Positions 27,586-38,045 of a DNA stretch of 64,000 nt are shown here, one piece after another. The notes beneath the pieces were generated by a model. It was not told where the DNA came from. It was given only the letters and a program-made list of their open reading frames with translations, and ran no database searches. The position numbers and the translations under genes were made by a program. Origin of the DNA: Aminobacter niigataensis (GTDB taxonomy: Bacteria > Pseudomonadota > Alphaproteobacteria > Rhizobiales > Rhizobiaceae). The stretch spans positions 1,736,001 to 1,800,000 of the forward strand of contig NZ_JACHOT010000001.1 in NCBI RefSeq assembly GCF_014200015.1. Reading direction: 5' to 3'. Every line of letters begins with the position of its first letter. Position 1 is the stretch's first letter.

Positions 27586-28940
27586 CCCTTGCTCGTTTCT
27601 GCAAATTTCGGGCCGAGGATCATCACTGCCGGCTCGACCGTCAGGAGCTTGCGCGCAGCAGCCTTCACCTGATCGAGCGTCACCGCATTGATCAGGTCGA
27701 TCCGCCGCTGCATGTAGTCGATGCCGAGCTTGTCGGTCTGCAGGTCGACCAGCGTGCTGGCAATGGCGCCAGAGGAGTCGAGATTGTTGATCGCATAGGC
27801 GCCAAGCATGTACTTCTTGGCCGCCTCGAGTTCGGCCTCGGTGGGGCCTTCTTCCGCCATCTTGCCAATCACATCGCGAATGACGGCCAAGGTCTCCGCA
27901 GCCCTGTCGGAACGGGTTGCCGTGCCGATGATCAGCGACGAGGCGTGTTCCTGGTTGATCAGCGCGGAACTGACGCTATAGGCCAGCCCACGCTTCTCGC
28001 GCACTTCGTCGAACAGACGCGACGAGAAGGTGCCGCCGCCAAGGATGTGCTCCATCAGCGCGGCTGCAAGGAAGTCCGGCGCTTCGCGCGGCACGCCGGG
28101 GTAAATCAGTTGCAGCGAGGTCTGCGGCAACGGGTACTCGATATGCATCGTCTGGCGCAGCTTGGGCTCGACGCGCTCGACGGCGCGCAGCTCCGCCTTT
28201 TCCGGCAAGCCGCCGAAGACCTGGTCCAGCCGCTTCTTCAGCGTCTCGGCATCGATCGCGCCGACTACCGCGACATGAATGTTCTGGCGGGTGAAATTGG
28301 CCTTGTGGAAAGCGCGCAGGTCGTCGGCGGTGATTGTAGCGAGCGACTTTTCCGTGCCTTGGTCGGGCCGGGCATAGGGATGTTCGCCATAAACCGCCTC
28401 GGCCCATTTGCGCGCCGCCTGTGCTTCGGGATCGCGGGCGTTGGCGACGATGCCGGAAACGATCTGCGAGCGGATGCGGTCGATCGGGGCCTGGTCGAAA
28501 CGCGGTTTCTCGACCGCCAGCTTGAGCAGTTCGAACGCCTCGTCCTGCCTGTCGGCCAACATGCGCATGCCGCCGCCGACCGCGTCGTTGCTTTCGTTGA
28601 AACCCATTTCGGCGCCGGCTTCGTCGAGCCTGATCTGGAAGGCATCGCTGTCGAGGTCGCCGGCGCCTTCGTCAAAGAGACCGGTCATCAGATTGGCAAG
28701 TCCCTCCTTGCCGACCGGATCCTGGGTGCTGCCGCCATCGAACAGGAACTTGATGGCGATGATCGGCACCGAATAATCCTCGACCAGCCAGGCGGTGATG
28801 CCTTTGTCCGACTTGACCTCCTGGATACGCACCTCGGCGCGCGCGGCAACCACCGCCGGCAGCACCAGAAACACCAGCGCCAGCATCAGCGTCAGCGCCG
28901 ACATCGAAATCCTGAAACGCATTGCCGTAAGCGTGATCAT
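27582..28940 (-). CDS. M16 peptidase family protein, non-catalytic partner
   Basis: This 452-residue insulinase-family protein has a signal peptide (MSALTLMLALVFLVLPAVVAARA). The HxxEH zinc motif is missing at the expected place (GLANLMTGLFDEGAG), while the substrate-binding C-terminal half is kept (GGGTFSSRLFDEVREKRGLAYSV). This matches the inactive partner in two-gene M16B pairs. It starts four bases after the active subunit's stop and overlaps the patatin gene. It probably works in the periplasm on peptides. Confidence 0.9.
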   Translation of the reverse strand: MITLTAMRFRISMSALTLMLALVFLVLPAVVAARAEVRIQEVKSDKGITAWLVEDYSVPIIAIKFLFDGGSTQDPVGKEGLANLMTGLFDEGAGDLDSDAFQIRLDEAGAEMGFNESNDAVGGGMRMLADRQDEAFELLKLAVEKPRFDQAPIDRIRSQIVSGIVANARDPEAQAARKWAEAVYGEHPYARPDQGTEKSLATITADDLRAFHKANFTRQNIHVAVVGAIDAETLKKRLDQVFGGLPEKAELRAVERVEPKLRQTMHIEYPLPQTSLQLIYPGVPREAPDFLAAALMEHILGGGTFSSRLFDEVREKRGLAYSVSSALINQEHASSLIIGTATRSDRAAETLAVIRDVIGKMAEEGPTEAELEAAKKYMLGAYAINNLDSSGAIASTLVDLQTDKLGIDYMQRRIDLINAVTLDQVKAAARKLLTVEPAVMILGPKFAETSKG

Positions 28941-28944
28941 CAAA

Positions 28945-30318
28945 TCATTTCTCGACAGATTTCGCCGGCAGCAGATAGCCGGCAACCGAATGGTCGGGAT
29001 TGAGGTATTTGGCGGCAACCGCCTTGATCTGGTCGGCGCTGACCGCCCGTATCCTGTCCGGCCACTGCCTGATGTCGTCGACGGTGCCGCCGGTGGCCAG
29101 CGTACTGCCATAGATATTGGCCATGCTCGCCTGGTTGTCGCGCGCAAAGATCATCGAGCGGACAAAACGGTCCTTGGCCTTTTCAAGCTCGTCCGATGTC
29201 ACGCCATCCTTGATGATGCGGCGGATTTCGACGTCGACCGCGGATTCGACCTGCTGCAGTCCGGCCTCGCCACGCGGTGCGCCATAGACGGTGAAGCTGG
29301 TGTCGTCGACCATCGTCCCCTCGAAGAAGGCACCGGCGGACGAGGCAATGCCATCCTTGACGACCAGCGCCTGATAAAGCCGGCTGCGGTTGCCGCCGCC
29401 CAGTATCTCCGAAAGCAGGTCCAGCGCCTCGGCCTCGCCGGCTTCGGCGGTCTGGTAGGATGGCACCACCCAGGCCTTGGAGAAGCTGGGCACGCTCACC
29501 CGCTCGTCGGTAAGCTCGACCGTGCGCTTGGTGTTCTGCTCCGGCTCCGTCGGGCGGATACGCGGCGGAAGCTCGGGGCCACGCGCGACCTGGCCGTAGG
29601 TCTTCTCGGCAAGCGCCTTGACGTTTTCAGGCTCGACATCGCCGGCGACGATCAGGATCGCGTTGTTGGGCGCGTAATACCTGTCGTAGAAGGCGGTCGC
29701 ATCGAGCCGGTTCAGCTTCTCGATCTCGTGCATCCAGCCGATGACCGGCGTGCGGTAGGGCTGGTTCTGGAACAGCGTCGCGTCGACTTCCTCGTTGAGC
29801 AGAGCGCCGGGATTGTTTTCGATGCGCGAGCGGCGTTCCTCGAGGATGACGTCTCGCTCGGGGCCGATCACCGCGTCGGTCAGGACCAGGTTGCGCATCC
29901 GGTCGGCCTCGAAGCCCATCATGGTTTCGAGCGCGCCGGGGGTCACCGTCTGGTGGTAGGCCGTGTAATCGTAGGTGGTGAAGGCGTTCTCGCTGCCGCC
30001 GATCTCGGCGACCTTTTGGCCAAACTCGCCAGCCTTGTGGTTGGTCGTGCCCTTGAACATCAGATGTTCGAAGAAGTGAGCGATGCCGGACTTTCCCGGC
30101 ATCTCGTCCGCGCTGCCGACCTTGTACCAGACCATGTGGGTGACGATCGGCGCGCGATGATCGGGGATGACCACCACCTGCATGCCGTTGTCGAGCGTGA
30201 AGCTGGTGACGTCCCAGTCGCCGCGCGGCGCTTCGGCCAGAACCGGTCCTGCCCACGCCAGGCCCAAGGCGAGCGCGGCCGGCAGCGAGCCCTTCGACCG
30301 CAAGAATCCCAAAATCAT
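28945..30318 (-). CDS. M16 zinc peptidase, catalytic subunit
   Basis: This 457-residue insulinase-family peptidase begins with a signal peptide ([19 protein letters not shown]). The inverted zinc motif HFFEH (81-85) is intact, with the downstream glutamate in [16 protein letters not shown] 30318 has an AGAGGCAG ribosome site. With the next gene it should form a periplasmic processing peptidase like PqqF or mitochondrial processing peptidase; the substrate is unknown. Confidence 0.93.
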   Translation of the reverse strand: MILGFLRSKGSLPAALALGLAWAGPVLAEAPRGDWDVTSFTLDNGMQVVVIPDHRAPIVTHMVWYKVGSADEMPGKSGIAHFFEHLMFKGTTNHKAGEFGQKVAEIGGSENAFTTYDYTAYHQTVTPGALETMMGFEADRMRNLVLTDAVIGPERDVILEERRSRIENNPGALLNEEVDATLFQNQPYRTPVIGWMHEIEKLNRLDATAFYDRYYAPNNAILIVAGDVEPENVKALAEKTYGQVARGPELPPRIRPTEPEQNTKRTVELTDERVSVPSFSKAWVVPSYQTAEAGEAEALDLLSEILGGGNRSRLYQALVVKDGIASSAGAFFEGTMVDDTSFTVYGAPRGEAGLQQVESAVDVEIRRIIKDGVTSDELEKAKDRFVRSMIFARDNQASMANIYGSTLATGGTVDDIRQWPDRIRAVSADQIKAVAAKYLNPDHSVAGYLLPAKSVEK

Positions 30319-30585
30319 CAACTGCCTCTGAATGTGAACGTGCTGCCTTATAGGCGTTGGCACAAAGCGGCGGGAAGTGAATTGTTCGTAATGAAGCCCG
30401 AACAAGGCCACACTCGGGCGGCAAGCGCGCCAATTTTGCGAAGTGGATCTGGCGGCCGACAACATTTTCGCCAGATCAGGACTGCCAAGTCATTGGAACA
30501 GTTGGTATTATAGCGACAGGGAACGGCGAACGCTGGTCCTCTTCGCAAGTCTCGTGAATGGAGAGCAAAAACAGGAGGAACGGCG

Positions 30586-30984
30586 ATGACTGTAGTTGCG
30601 CATGCGGACCAACTGCGCGAAGAGTGGCGGGCGGGGGTCATCAGCCGGATGCAGATCTCGGCCCTCAACGGCGCAACTCAGCTTTGCATTTTCGAACAAT
30701 GGCTGCAGCCAGAAGCCGGACCTCCCACGCATTGGCACCCTGTCGAGGAGGTGCTCACCGTACTCTCAGGCGAAGCCGAGATGTGGATCGACGAAAAACA
30801 CGTTGTCCTCGCCGGCGGACAGTCGCTCATTGTTGCAGCCCGTCAAAAACACGGTTTCCGAAACGTCGGCTCTGGAACACTCCACGTGCATGCGGTGCTT
30901 GCAGCGCCAATCTTCGAGGCGACCTTTGACGGCTCCGCCGAGCCGGTGCGGCGCTGGATCCCGCGGCAGCCAGGCCCGAATTAA
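30586..30984 (+). CDS. Small cupin domain protein
   Basis: This 132-residue single cupin has a metal motif H-x-H (THWHPVEE), glutamate E in EEVLTVLSGEAEMW and a second histidine in RQKHGFRN, so metal binding is likely. A perfect AGGAGG ribosome site precedes the ATG. It stands alone, divergent from the M16 genes and convergent with rsmD. It is not closely related to the two cupins at 6.7-9.0 kb. Role unknown. Confidence 0.82.
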   Translation: MTVVAHADQLREEWRAGVISRMQISALNGATQLCIFEQWLQPEAGPPTHWHPVEEVLTVLSGEAEMWIDEKHVVLAGGQSLIVAARQKHGFRNVGSGTLHVHAVLAAPIFEATFDGSAEPVRRWIPRQPGPN

Positions 30985-30997
30985 GCGATTGGATCGA

Positions 30998-31552
30998 TCA
31001 GGCAGCTTCGATGAAGCGGATCACGGTCTCGCCATAGGAGCGTTCGTCGACGACGGAAAAGCCGGGGCCTGGCTCGAATGGAGCCGATGCCACTTCTTCA
31101 ACCACGCACAGCGCGCCCGGCGCGAGCCAACCGCCGGCTTGGGCGGAACGTAACGCGCCTTCGCCCAGTCCCTTGCCATAGGGCGGGTCGGCAAAGACCA
31201 GGCCAAACGGTCCCAGCGTGCCGGCATCGCCGAGACCGGTCGCGTCGCGACGGAAGATCTTCGTCCGTCCGGTCAGTCCGAAGCTTTCGACATTGGTGCG
31301 GATGAGCCCGCGGCCCTCCGCGGACTCCTCGATGAACACGCAATAGGAAGCACCGCGCGACAGCGCCTCGATGCCGAGCGCGCCGGTGCCGGCAAAAAGA
31401 TCGAGCACGCGCGCGCCATCGAGCCTGCCGCCAAAGCGATGGGCGAGCATGTTGAACACCGCCTCGCGGGTGCGATCGGTGGTCGGGCGGATGGCGTTGT
31501 CACGCGGCGTGGCCAACGGCCTTCCGCGCAATTCGCCACCGACAACCCGCAT
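30998..31552 (-). CDS. rsmD: 16S rRNA (guanine(966)-N2)-methyltransferase
   Basis: This 184-residue SAM-dependent enzyme methylates G966 in the small-subunit rRNA. SAM site DLFAGTGALGIEALSRGA (51-68) and catalytic DPPY (122-125) are intact. Its ATG shares one base with the stop of the upstream pseudouridine synthase gene (TGATG), so two RNA-modifying enzymes are made together. Confidence 0.95.
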   Translation of the reverse strand: MRVVGGELRGRPLATPRDNAIRPTTDRTREAVFNMLAHRFGGRLDGARVLDLFAGTGALGIEALSRGASYCVFIEESAEGRGLIRTNVESFGLTGRTKIFRRDATGLGDAGTLGPFGLVFADPPYGKGLGEGALRSAQAGGWLAPGALCVVEEVASAPFEPGPGFSVVDERSYGETVIRFIEAA

Positions 31553-33762
31553 CAGCCGCGATCCTTGCGCGGACCGCCCGGCCGGCCGCCACGCGGACCA
31601 TCGCCCTTGGGCTTGTCGAAGCGGGGCTTGTCCGGGCGAGGCTTATCAAAGCGCGGCTTGTCGCGCGGCGGCCTCGCGGCTGCTTCGGCCTTGGCCTTTT
31701 CGCTCTGCGGACGCGCGCCCGGTGCCATCCAGACATTGGCCTTGCGCGCACCAGGGGTTTCGAACGGCTTCTTCTCGCGCTCGTCGCCCTTCCTGCCGCC
31801 AGACCGGGGCTTATCACCGAACTTCGGCTTGTCGCCAAACTTGGGCCGATCACCGAATTTCGGCTTGTCGCCAAACTTTGGCTTGTCACCAAAACTCGGT
31901 TTGTCGCCGAAGGTGGGGCGCTCGGTCGACAGGCGTCCCAGTACGTCTTCGCGGTGACGTTCATTGGAACGCTTGCGGTTCTTGATCAGGCCGCCCTCGC
32001 CGATACGGCCGCGTTCGCCGTCGCGCTGGAACTTCGGACGTGCCGGTTCTTCCTCGCGCGGCTCGCGGGCGCGCACCGTGGGCTTGTTGGAGAAGGGGTT
32101 GACGATGTCGGCATCGAAATTCGCACCGGCTTCCTCGATCAGCCGCTCGCCCAGCTGGTCGCGCAGCATCTTGCCCTTGATCTCCTGGACGTGCCCCTCG
32201 GGCAGTTCGCCAAGCTGGAACGGGCCGTAGGAGATGCGGATCAGCCGGTTCACTTCCAGGCCGAGCGCGCCGAGGATGTTTTTGACCTCGCGGTTCTTGC
32301 CTTCGCGAAGGCCGATGGTGATCCAGGCATTGGTGCCCTGCTCGCGGTCGAGGGTCGCCTCAATCGAGCCGTAGAACACGCCCTCGACGGCGATGCCATC
32401 CTTGAGGCCGTCGAGCGTCTTCTGCTCGACCTTGCCATGGACGCGCACGCGGTAGCGCCGCAGCCAGCCGGTCGCCGGCAGCTCGAGCACGCGCGACAGC
32501 CCGCCGTCATTGGTCAGCAGAAGCAGCCCTTCGGTGTTGATGTCGAGACGGCCGATGGTCATCAGCCGCGGCAATTCGGCCGGCAGAACGTCGAAGACGG
32601 TCTTGCGGCCTTCGGGATCGCGGTTGGTCGTCACCAAGCCGGCCGGCTTGTGGAACAGGAACAGTCGGGTGCGCTCGATCGGCGGAATCTCGGTGCCGTC
32701 GAGGAAGATGACGTCGTTCGGCATGACGTTGAACGCCGGCGACGACAGCACCTGGCCGTTGACCCTGACGCGGCCAGCAGCGATCAATTCCTCGGCGTCG
32801 CGACGCGAGGCGATGCCAGCGCGTGCAAGGCGCTTGGCGATGCGCTCGCCCGGCTCGACTGCCTCCTCGGGACCGCGTGGACGCGGCTTGAAGCCGTCGT
32901 CCTTAGGACGATGGTCGCCTTGCGGCCTTGGACGGAACGTCCTCGCCTCGCCGCCTTCGCGCTTCTCATAAGGCCTGCCGCCCTCGGGGCGCGGGCCTGA
33001 GCGGAACGGGCGGTCGCCACTTGCAGGACGCGCCTCGCCGTCGCGTGGACGGAATTCGCGGTGCGGACGCTCGCCGCCTTCAGCAGGACGCGCACGATAC
33101 GGCTTGTCACCACCAAAGGAGCGGCCGCCCTCGCGCTTCTCGTAGGGCTTGCCCTCGGGGCGCGGGCCCTTGTGGAATGAGCGCTCGCCGCCGGCAGGAC
33201 GCGCCTCGCCGTCGCGCGGACGGAATTCGCGGTGCGGACGATCGCCGCCTTCAGCAGGACGCGCACGATACGGCTTGTCACCACCAAAGGAGCGGCCGCC
33301 CTCGCGCTTTTCGTAGGGCTTGCCCTCGGGGCGCGGGCCCTTGTGGAAAGGACGTTCGCCGCTTGTCGGCCGCGCCTCGCCGTCGCGCGGACGGAATTCG
33401 CGCTTGGGACGTTCGCCGCCCTCTGCGCCCTCGGCGGGACGCGCACGATAAGGCTTGTCGCCGCCAAAGGAGCGGCCGCCTTCGCGCTTCTCGTAAGGCT
33501 TGCCCTCAGGGCGCGGGCCTTTGCGGAATGGCGTTGCCGAACGTTCGGGACGCGCAGCACCGTCGCGCGGAGCGAAGTCGCGCTTTGGACGCTCGCCGCC
33601 CTCGGCACCTTCAGCACGCTTCACAAAAGGTTTCTTGGCAAACGGCTTGGCGCCGCCTTCGGTGCGTGGCTTGCCGAATTTCTTCGCGCCGCCATCGCGG
33701 CCACCTGCGCCACCCGGCTTGGAGCCGCCCTTGCGCGGGAATTTCTTACGATCGTCGTCCAT
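31552..33762 (-). CDS. Pseudouridine synthase (RluB/RsuA type) with long repeat regions
   Basis: This protein has 736 residues, about three times a bare RluB/RsuA enzyme. Residues 1-290 are disordered, rich in Arg, Lys, Gly, Pro and Glu, with about 3.5 copies of a 57-60 residue repeat (KPYEKREGGRSFGGDKPYRA… to …REFRPRDGEARP). The S4 RNA-binding domain follows (RLARAGIASRRDAEELIAAG), then the synthase core with catalytic aspartate in GRLDINTEGLLLL. The tail has six FGDKPK hexapeptides (about 616-654) and more basic low complexity. It should make pseudouridine in 23S rRNA. Coupled to rsmD downstream. Confidence 0.9.
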   Translation of the reverse strand: MDDDRKKFPRKGGSKPGGAGGRDGGAKKFGKPRTEGGAKPFAKKPFVKRAEGAEGGERPKRDFAPRDGAARPERSATPFRKGPRPEGKPYEKREGGRSFGGDKPYRARPAEGAEGGERPKREFRPRDGEARPTSGERPFHKGPRPEGKPYEKREGGRSFGGDKPYRARPAEGGDRPHREFRPRDGEARPAGGERSFHKGPRPEGKPYEKREGGRSFGGDKPYRARPAEGGERPHREFRPRDGEARPASGDRPFRSGPRPEGGRPYEKREGGEARTFRPRPQGDHRPKDDGFKPRPRGPEEAVEPGERIAKRLARAGIASRRDAEELIAAGRVRVNGQVLSSPAFNVMPNDVIFLDGTEIPPIERTRLFLFHKPAGLVTTNRDPEGRKTVFDVLPAELPRLMTIGRLDINTEGLLLLTNDGGLSRVLELPATGWLRRYRVRVHGKVEQKTLDGLKDGIAVEGVFYGSIEATLDREQGTNAWITIGLREGKNREVKNILGALGLEVNRLIRISYGPFQLGELPEGHVQEIKGKMLRDQLGERLIEEAGANFDADIVNPFSNKPTVRAREPREEEPARPKFQRDGERGRIGEGGLIKNRKRSNERHREDVLGRLSTERPTFGDKPSFGDKPKFGDKPKFGDRPKFGDKPKFGDKPRSGGRKGDEREKKPFETPGARKANVWMAPGARPQSEKAKAEAAARPPRDKPRFDKPRPDKPRFDKPKGDGPRGGRPGGPRKDRG
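31801..31915 (-). repeat. 18-bp tandem repeats coding FGDKPK
   Basis: Six copies of an 18-bp unit code for the hexapeptide FGDKPK, FGDKPS, FGDRPK or FGDKPR in the tail of the pseudouridine synthase. The copies differ mainly at third codon positions. Confidence 0.8.
32935..33565 (-). repeat. 171-180 bp tandem repeats in the pseudouridine synthase gene
   Basis: Units begin at about 33031, 33202, 33373 and 33553: two exact steps of 171 bases, then one of 180 bases with an extra AEG-coding triplet set. Copies at 33031 and 33202 are nearly identical in DNA, so they arose recently or are kept alike by gene conversion. All units keep the reading frame. Confidence 0.85.
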
Positions 33763-33838
33763 GGTGGCCTTTGCCCTTTTCGGCGGCTAGATAACAGGAA
33801 GCTCGGGGGTTAGCGAGGGGTAACAGGATGGTTGAGGC

Positions 33839-34291
33839 GTGAAACGGCCCGATTACATGGCATTGGCGTTCGCGGAAGCAGAAGCTGCCGCCAAACGCGG
33901 CGAGGTGCCGATCGGCGCAGTCATCGTCCGTGGCAGTGAAATCGTCGGCCGCGCAGGCAACCGCACGCGCGAACTGAACGACGCCACGGCCCATGCCGAG
34001 GTGCTGGCGATCCGCGAGGCGTCGGAGAAGTTCGGCTCCGAGCGGCTCACCGGCCACGACCTCTATGTCACGCTGGAACCCTGCACCATGTGCGCGGCCG
34101 CCATATCGTTTGCGCGGCTGAGGCGGCTCTACTTCGGCGCGGTCGACGACAAAGGCGGCGCTGTGGTCAGCGGCGTGCGCTTTTTCGCCGCGCCGACCTG
34201 CCACCACGCTCCTGACGTCTATCCGGGGATAGGCGAAACGCGGTCCGCCGAAATACTGAAAGGCTTCTTCAAGGACCGACGCGACCTATAG
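33839..34291 (+). CDS. tadA: tRNA adenosine(34) deaminase
   Basis: This 150-residue zinc deaminase converts A34 to inosine in tRNA-Arg(ACG), which is essential in most bacteria. The zinc site is H52-A-E54 and P81-C82-T-M-C85, with the catalytic glutamate E54. GTG 33839 is used because the family N terminus (DYMALAFAEAEAAAKRGEVPIGAV) begins just after it; ATG at residue 7 is the alternative. It is divergent from the pseudouridine synthase gene with a 76-base gap. Confidence 0.93.
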   Translation: MKRPDYMALAFAEAEAAAKRGEVPIGAVIVRGSEIVGRAGNRTRELNDATAHAEVLAIREASEKFGSERLTGHDLYVTLEPCTMCAAAISFARLRRLYFGAVDDKGGAVVSGVRFFAAPTCHHAPDVYPGIGETRSAEILKGFFKDRRDL

Positions 34292-34316
34292 GTGGCCGCG
34301 ACGCGTCAGCGATCGA

Positions 34317-34949
34317 TCAGAACGGCCACCAGCTGCTGCCCTTCTTGGCAAGCTTCTTCTTGCGGCGTTCCTTCTTGATCTCGTCTTCGCCGAGTTCATC
34401 CTGCGCAGCACTTGCTGCGGCCTCGCGATACACCAGCGGCGGCTCGCTCAGATACTTGCGCGTGCTGGCACTGCCCTGCTTGTTCTCGCGCAGGCGGCGT
34501 TCGATCTCTACCTTGCGCTGCGCGGGCGTCCACTTGCTCATATCCGGGCCGTTCAGCGACGTCATGTCGTTGACGACCTGAGGCTCAAAGTTCGGATTGT
34601 CGCGATTCTTGGTCGCATCGTCGCGGATGCGGGCACGACGTGCCTCCGGCGATTCGGGCCAATCGGCGCTGGCCGTGCTGACGATGTTGTCCTGCGGCGC
34701 CGGAAGTGCTGCCTGCGCCCCGGTCTTGGGCTTCACCAGTTCAGGGCGCGGCTTGTAATCGATGCTGTTGGTCTTGGGCTTCATCGAGAACATGTTGGTG
34801 ACGTCGCCAGCAAGCTGCTCGGTCGCTGTCTTGTCGGTGCCATAGGTGGGCGCGCTCATGCAGCCCGTCAGCGCCAGGCCGGAAACGGCGAGCGACGCAA
34901 GCAAAGCTCCACGCGCGCTGATGCGGTCCGTCATGCCAGTAATTTTCAC
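34317..34949 (-). CDS. Conserved rhizobial lipoprotein of unknown function
   Basis: This protein of about 210 residues has a lipoprotein signal ending in LALTGC, so it is predicted to be lipid-anchored after cleavage before that cysteine. The rest is polar and charged, ending in a lysine-arginine-rich stretch (KKERRKKKLAKKGSSWWPF). No enzyme motif is seen. ATG 34949 or 34934 could start it. It lies downstream of ileS with a hairpin between, and converges on tadA. Confidence 0.8.
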   Translation of the reverse strand: MKITGMTDRISARGALLASLAVSGLALTGCMSAPTYGTDKTATEQLAGDVTNMFSMKPKTNSIDYKPRPELVKPKTGAQAALPAPQDNIVSTASADWPESPEARRARIRDDATKNRDNPNFEPQVVNDMTSLNGPDMSKWTPAQRKVEIERRLRENKQGSASTRKYLSEPPLVYREAAASAAQDELGEDEIKKERRKKKLAKKGSSWWPF

Positions 34950-35072
34950 TCGAACGCCTCTCGCTAGATGCCGGCCTTGAGCCGGGTCCCGATCCGTTTG
35001 CTCATCCGACGGAAATCCGGCGACAATTTGTCTGCCGAAGTTTCGCGCTTTTACCTTAATGGGCCGTCAAGG

Positions 35073-35108
35073 GCAACGACCGGCGGGAGATGTCCAACCG
35101 GTCGTTGC
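35073..35108 (-). terminator. Hairpin after ileS
   Basis: An 11-bp perfect stem (35073-35083 with 35098-35108) and a 14-base loop lie 16 bases after the ileS stop on the minus strand. The following bases (CCTTGACG) give only a weak T tract, so termination may be partial. Confidence 0.5.
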
Positions 35109-35123
35109 ATTTCGGCAACCAGC

Positions 35124-38045
35124 CTAGAGCCGGCCCAGGGCCTGCAGTTCGTGCAGCGCAGCTGCGTCGCGGGCCGATACATCGGCAAATGCAGCGTCCG
35201 AGCCGACATCTCCGGTGTAGCGCCACGAACGTGCGCACTTGACCAGCCCGCGGCCATCCGCCTTCTCCACGACCACCGCCACGCCGGGAACCTCGCGCAA
35301 GGCGAAGGCATCAGCCGGAACGTCGCCGTGCGAGATGACGAGATCGCTGGTGATGCTGATCTCGGCCAGATCGATACCGGTCAGTGCCTCTTCGAGCACC
35401 GCATCGGTCATGTAGACGACCGGCACGGCCTCCAGGGACGAGCCGATGGTCTTCTTGGCACGCTCAAGCTCCAAAGCACCGGTCACCACGCTGCGAACCT
35501 GGCGGATCTTGCGCCATTTCTCGGCCAGCGCCTCGTCGCGCCAGGCAGCCGGCACGTCGGGGAACTGGTCGAGGTGCACCGACTCGGACTGCGGGTTGCG
35601 CTCGAGCCACGCCTCTTCGGTGGTGAAGGGAAGCATCGGCGCCAGCCACTTGACCAGGCAGTTGAACAGTTCGCGCACGACATGGACGGCGGCCTTGCGA
35701 CGCACGCTCGATGGCGCGTCGCAATAAAGCACGTCCTTGCGGATGTCGAAGTAGAAGGCCGACAGCTCGACGACCATGAAGTCGATCAGCGCACGCGTGA
35801 TGCGCTTGAACTCGAAGTCGTCATAGCCCTTGCGCACCAGTGCATCGAGTTCGGCAAGCCGGTGCAGCATCAGCCGCTCCAGTTCCGGCATTTCGGCAAG
35901 TGCGATCTCCTCGCCTTCGTCATGGGCGAGCGTGCCGAGCATCCAGCGGATGGTGTTGCGCAGCTTGCGGTAGGCGTCGATGTTGGTCTGCAGCACGTTC
36001 TTGCCGAGGCGCTGGTCTTCCCAATAGTCGGTCGTCATCACCCACAGGCGCAGAATATCGGCGCCCGACTGCTTCATGACATCCTGCGGCACGACCGTGT
36101 TGCCGAGCGACTTCGACATCTTGCGGCCTTCCTCGTCCATGGTGAAACCATGGGTGACGACCGCCTTGTAGGGCGCACGGCCGCGGGTGCCGCAGCTTTC
36201 GAGCAGCGACGAATGGAACCAGCCGCGATGCTGGTCGGAACCCTCGAGGTAGACGTCGGCCGGCCACTTCATGTCCGGACGGTCTTCCAGCGTAAACACA
36301 TGCGTCGAGCCCGAATCGAACCAGACGTCGAGGATGTCCATCACCTGCTTCCACGGCTCATTGGCGCGCGAACCCAGGAAACGCTCGCGCGCTCCTTCGG
36401 CAAACCAGGCGTCGGCACCTTCCTTTTCGAAGGCCTCGACGATGCGGGCATTGACCGCCTCGTCCTTCAGCACCTTGCCGTCGGCGTCGGCGAAGATGGC
36501 GATCGGCACGCCCCAGGCGCGCTGGCGCGACAGCACCCAGTCGGGGCGATCCTCGATCATCGCGCGCAGGCGGGTCTGGCCGGCGGCGGGCACGAAGCGC
36601 GTGTCGTCGATGGCCTGAAGCGCGCGGCTGCGCAGCGTCGTGCCGTCGCCGAGCTGCTTGTCCATGTAGACAAACCACTGGGGCGTGTTGCGGAAGATGA
36701 TGGGCTTCTTCGAACGCCAGCTATGCGGATAGCTGTGCTTGAGACGACCCCGCGCGAACAGTGCCTTGCGCTTGATCAGCTCTTCGATCACCGCCTTGTT
36801 GGCGTCGCCCTTCTTGCCGTGATCGTCGATGACGCGGACTGCACCACCCTCACGATCGGGCCCGAAGCCCGGGGCGTCCTTGGTCAGGAAGCCGGCATCG
36901 TCGACGGTGAAAGGGATCGCCGGGTCGATGCCGCGCTTCTCCAGCTCGGCAACCGCGTCCATCCACGCGTCGAAATCCTCGCGGCCGTGGCCGGGTGCGG
37001 TGTGCACGAAGCCGGTGCCGGCGTCGTCGGTAACGTGGTCGCCCGACAGCATCGGCACGGGGAATTCGTAGCCGCCGCCAAGACCTTCGAGCGGATGAGA
37101 AAGCACAAGCTTTCCAAACTCTTCACCAGAAACGCTGCGAAGCAGATTCAACGTCACCTTGGCCTTGGCCGCAGCTTCTTCGGCCAGCGCTTCGGCAAAG
37201 ATGAGCTTCTCGCCCGGCTGGGGGCCGAAATCGTTCTCGGCAGCTGTGACCTCGTACAGGCCATAACCGATGCGCGGCGAGTAGTTCACCGCACGATTGC
37301 CGGGGATAGTCCAGGGCGTGGTCGTCCAGATGACGACGTGGGCGCCGGCCAAGGCATCCGAGCCGGAAGCCACCGGGAATTTCACCCAGATCGTGTCGCT
37401 CTCGTAGTCCTGGTATTCGACCTCGGCCTCGGCGAGCGCGGTACGCTCGACCACCGACCACATCACTGGCTTGGAGCCGCGATAGAGCTGGCCCGACATG
37501 GCGAACTTCAGGAGTTCACCGGCGATGCGCGCCTCGGCGTGGAAATTCATGGTCGTGTATGGATTGTCGAAATCGCCGATGACGCCGAGCCGCTGGAATT
37601 CCTCGCCCTGGACCTTGATCCAGCCTGCGGCGAACTCACGGCATTCCTTGCGGAACTCGTTGATCTCGACTTCGTCCTTATTCTTGCCGGCGGCGCGGTA
37701 CTTCTCCTCGATCTTCCACTCGATCGGCAGGCCATGGCAGTCCCAGCCCGGCACGTAATTCGAGTCGTAGCCGCGCATCTGGAACGAGCGGGTGATGACG
37801 TCCTTGAGGATCTTGTTCAGCGCATGGCCGATGTGGATGTTGCCGTTGGCATAGGGCGGGCCGTCGTGGAGCACATACTTCTCGCGCCCGGCAGCGCTTT
37901 CGCGCAGGCGCTTGTAGAGGCCCATCTTCTGCCAGCGAGCGACCGTCACCGGCTCCTTCTCAGGCAGGCCGGCGCGCATCGGAAACTCCGTCTGCGGCAG
38001 GTAGAGGGTCTTGGAATAGTCGATCTTTTCGGACGTATCGGTCAT
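35124..38045 (-). CDS. ileS: Isoleucyl-tRNA synthetase
   Basis: This 973-residue class I synthetase charges tRNA-Ile and edits valine. The HIGH motif is in [12 protein letters not shown] (near residue 70), KMSKS is intact ([10 protein letters not shown], near 640), and the editing domain [13 protein letters not shown] is present. The start [17 protein letters not shown] at 38045 is the usual one; ATG 38057 is four codons earlier. A long open frame on the opposite strand is a high-GC shadow. Confidence 0.97.
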   Translation of the reverse strand: MTDTSEKIDYSKTLYLPQTEFPMRAGLPEKEPVTVARWQKMGLYKRLRESAAGREKYVLHDGPPYANGNIHIGHALNKILKDVITRSFQMRGYDSNYVPGWDCHGLPIEWKIEEKYRAAGKNKDEVEINEFRKECREFAAGWIKVQGEEFQRLGVIGDFDNPYTTMNFHAEARIAGELLKFAMSGQLYRGSKPVMWSVVERTALAEAEVEYQDYESDTIWVKFPVASGSDALAGAHVVIWTTTPWTIPGNRAVNYSPRIGYGLYEVTAAENDFGPQPGEKLIFAEALAEEAAAKAKVTLNLLRSVSGEEFGKLVLSHPLEGLGGGYEFPVPMLSGDHVTDDAGTGFVHTAPGHGREDFDAWMDAVAELEKRGIDPAIPFTVDDAGFLTKDAPGFGPDREGGAVRVIDDHGKKGDANKAVIEELIKRKALFARGRLKHSYPHSWRSKKPIIFRNTPQWFVYMDKQLGDGTTLRSRALQAIDDTRFVPAAGQTRLRAMIEDRPDWVLSRQRAWGVPIAIFADADGKVLKDEAVNARIVEAFEKEGADAWFAEGARERFLGSRANEPWKQVMDILDVWFDSGSTHVFTLEDRPDMKWPADVYLEGSDQHRGWFHSSLLESCGTRGRAPYKAVVTHGFTMDEEGRKMSKSLGNTVVPQDVMKQSGADILRLWVMTTDYWEDQRLGKNVLQTNIDAYRKLRNTIRWMLGTLAHDEGEEIALAEMPELERLMLHRLAELDALVRKGYDDFEFKRITRALIDFMVVELSAFYFDIRKDVLYCDAPSSVRRKAAVHVVRELFNCLVKWLAPMLPFTTEEAWLERNPQSESVHLDQFPDVPAAWRDEALAEKWRKIRQVRSVVTGALELERAKKTIGSSLEAVPVVYMTDAVLEEALTGIDLAEISITSDLVISHGDVPADAFALREVPGVAVVVEKADGRGLVKCARSWRYTGDVGSDAAFADVSARDAAALHELQALGRL

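Noticed and set aside
32935..33565. Regular repeats resembling a CRISPR array
   Set aside because: Units are 171-180 bp, keep the reading frame of the pseudouridine synthase, and lack unique spacers.
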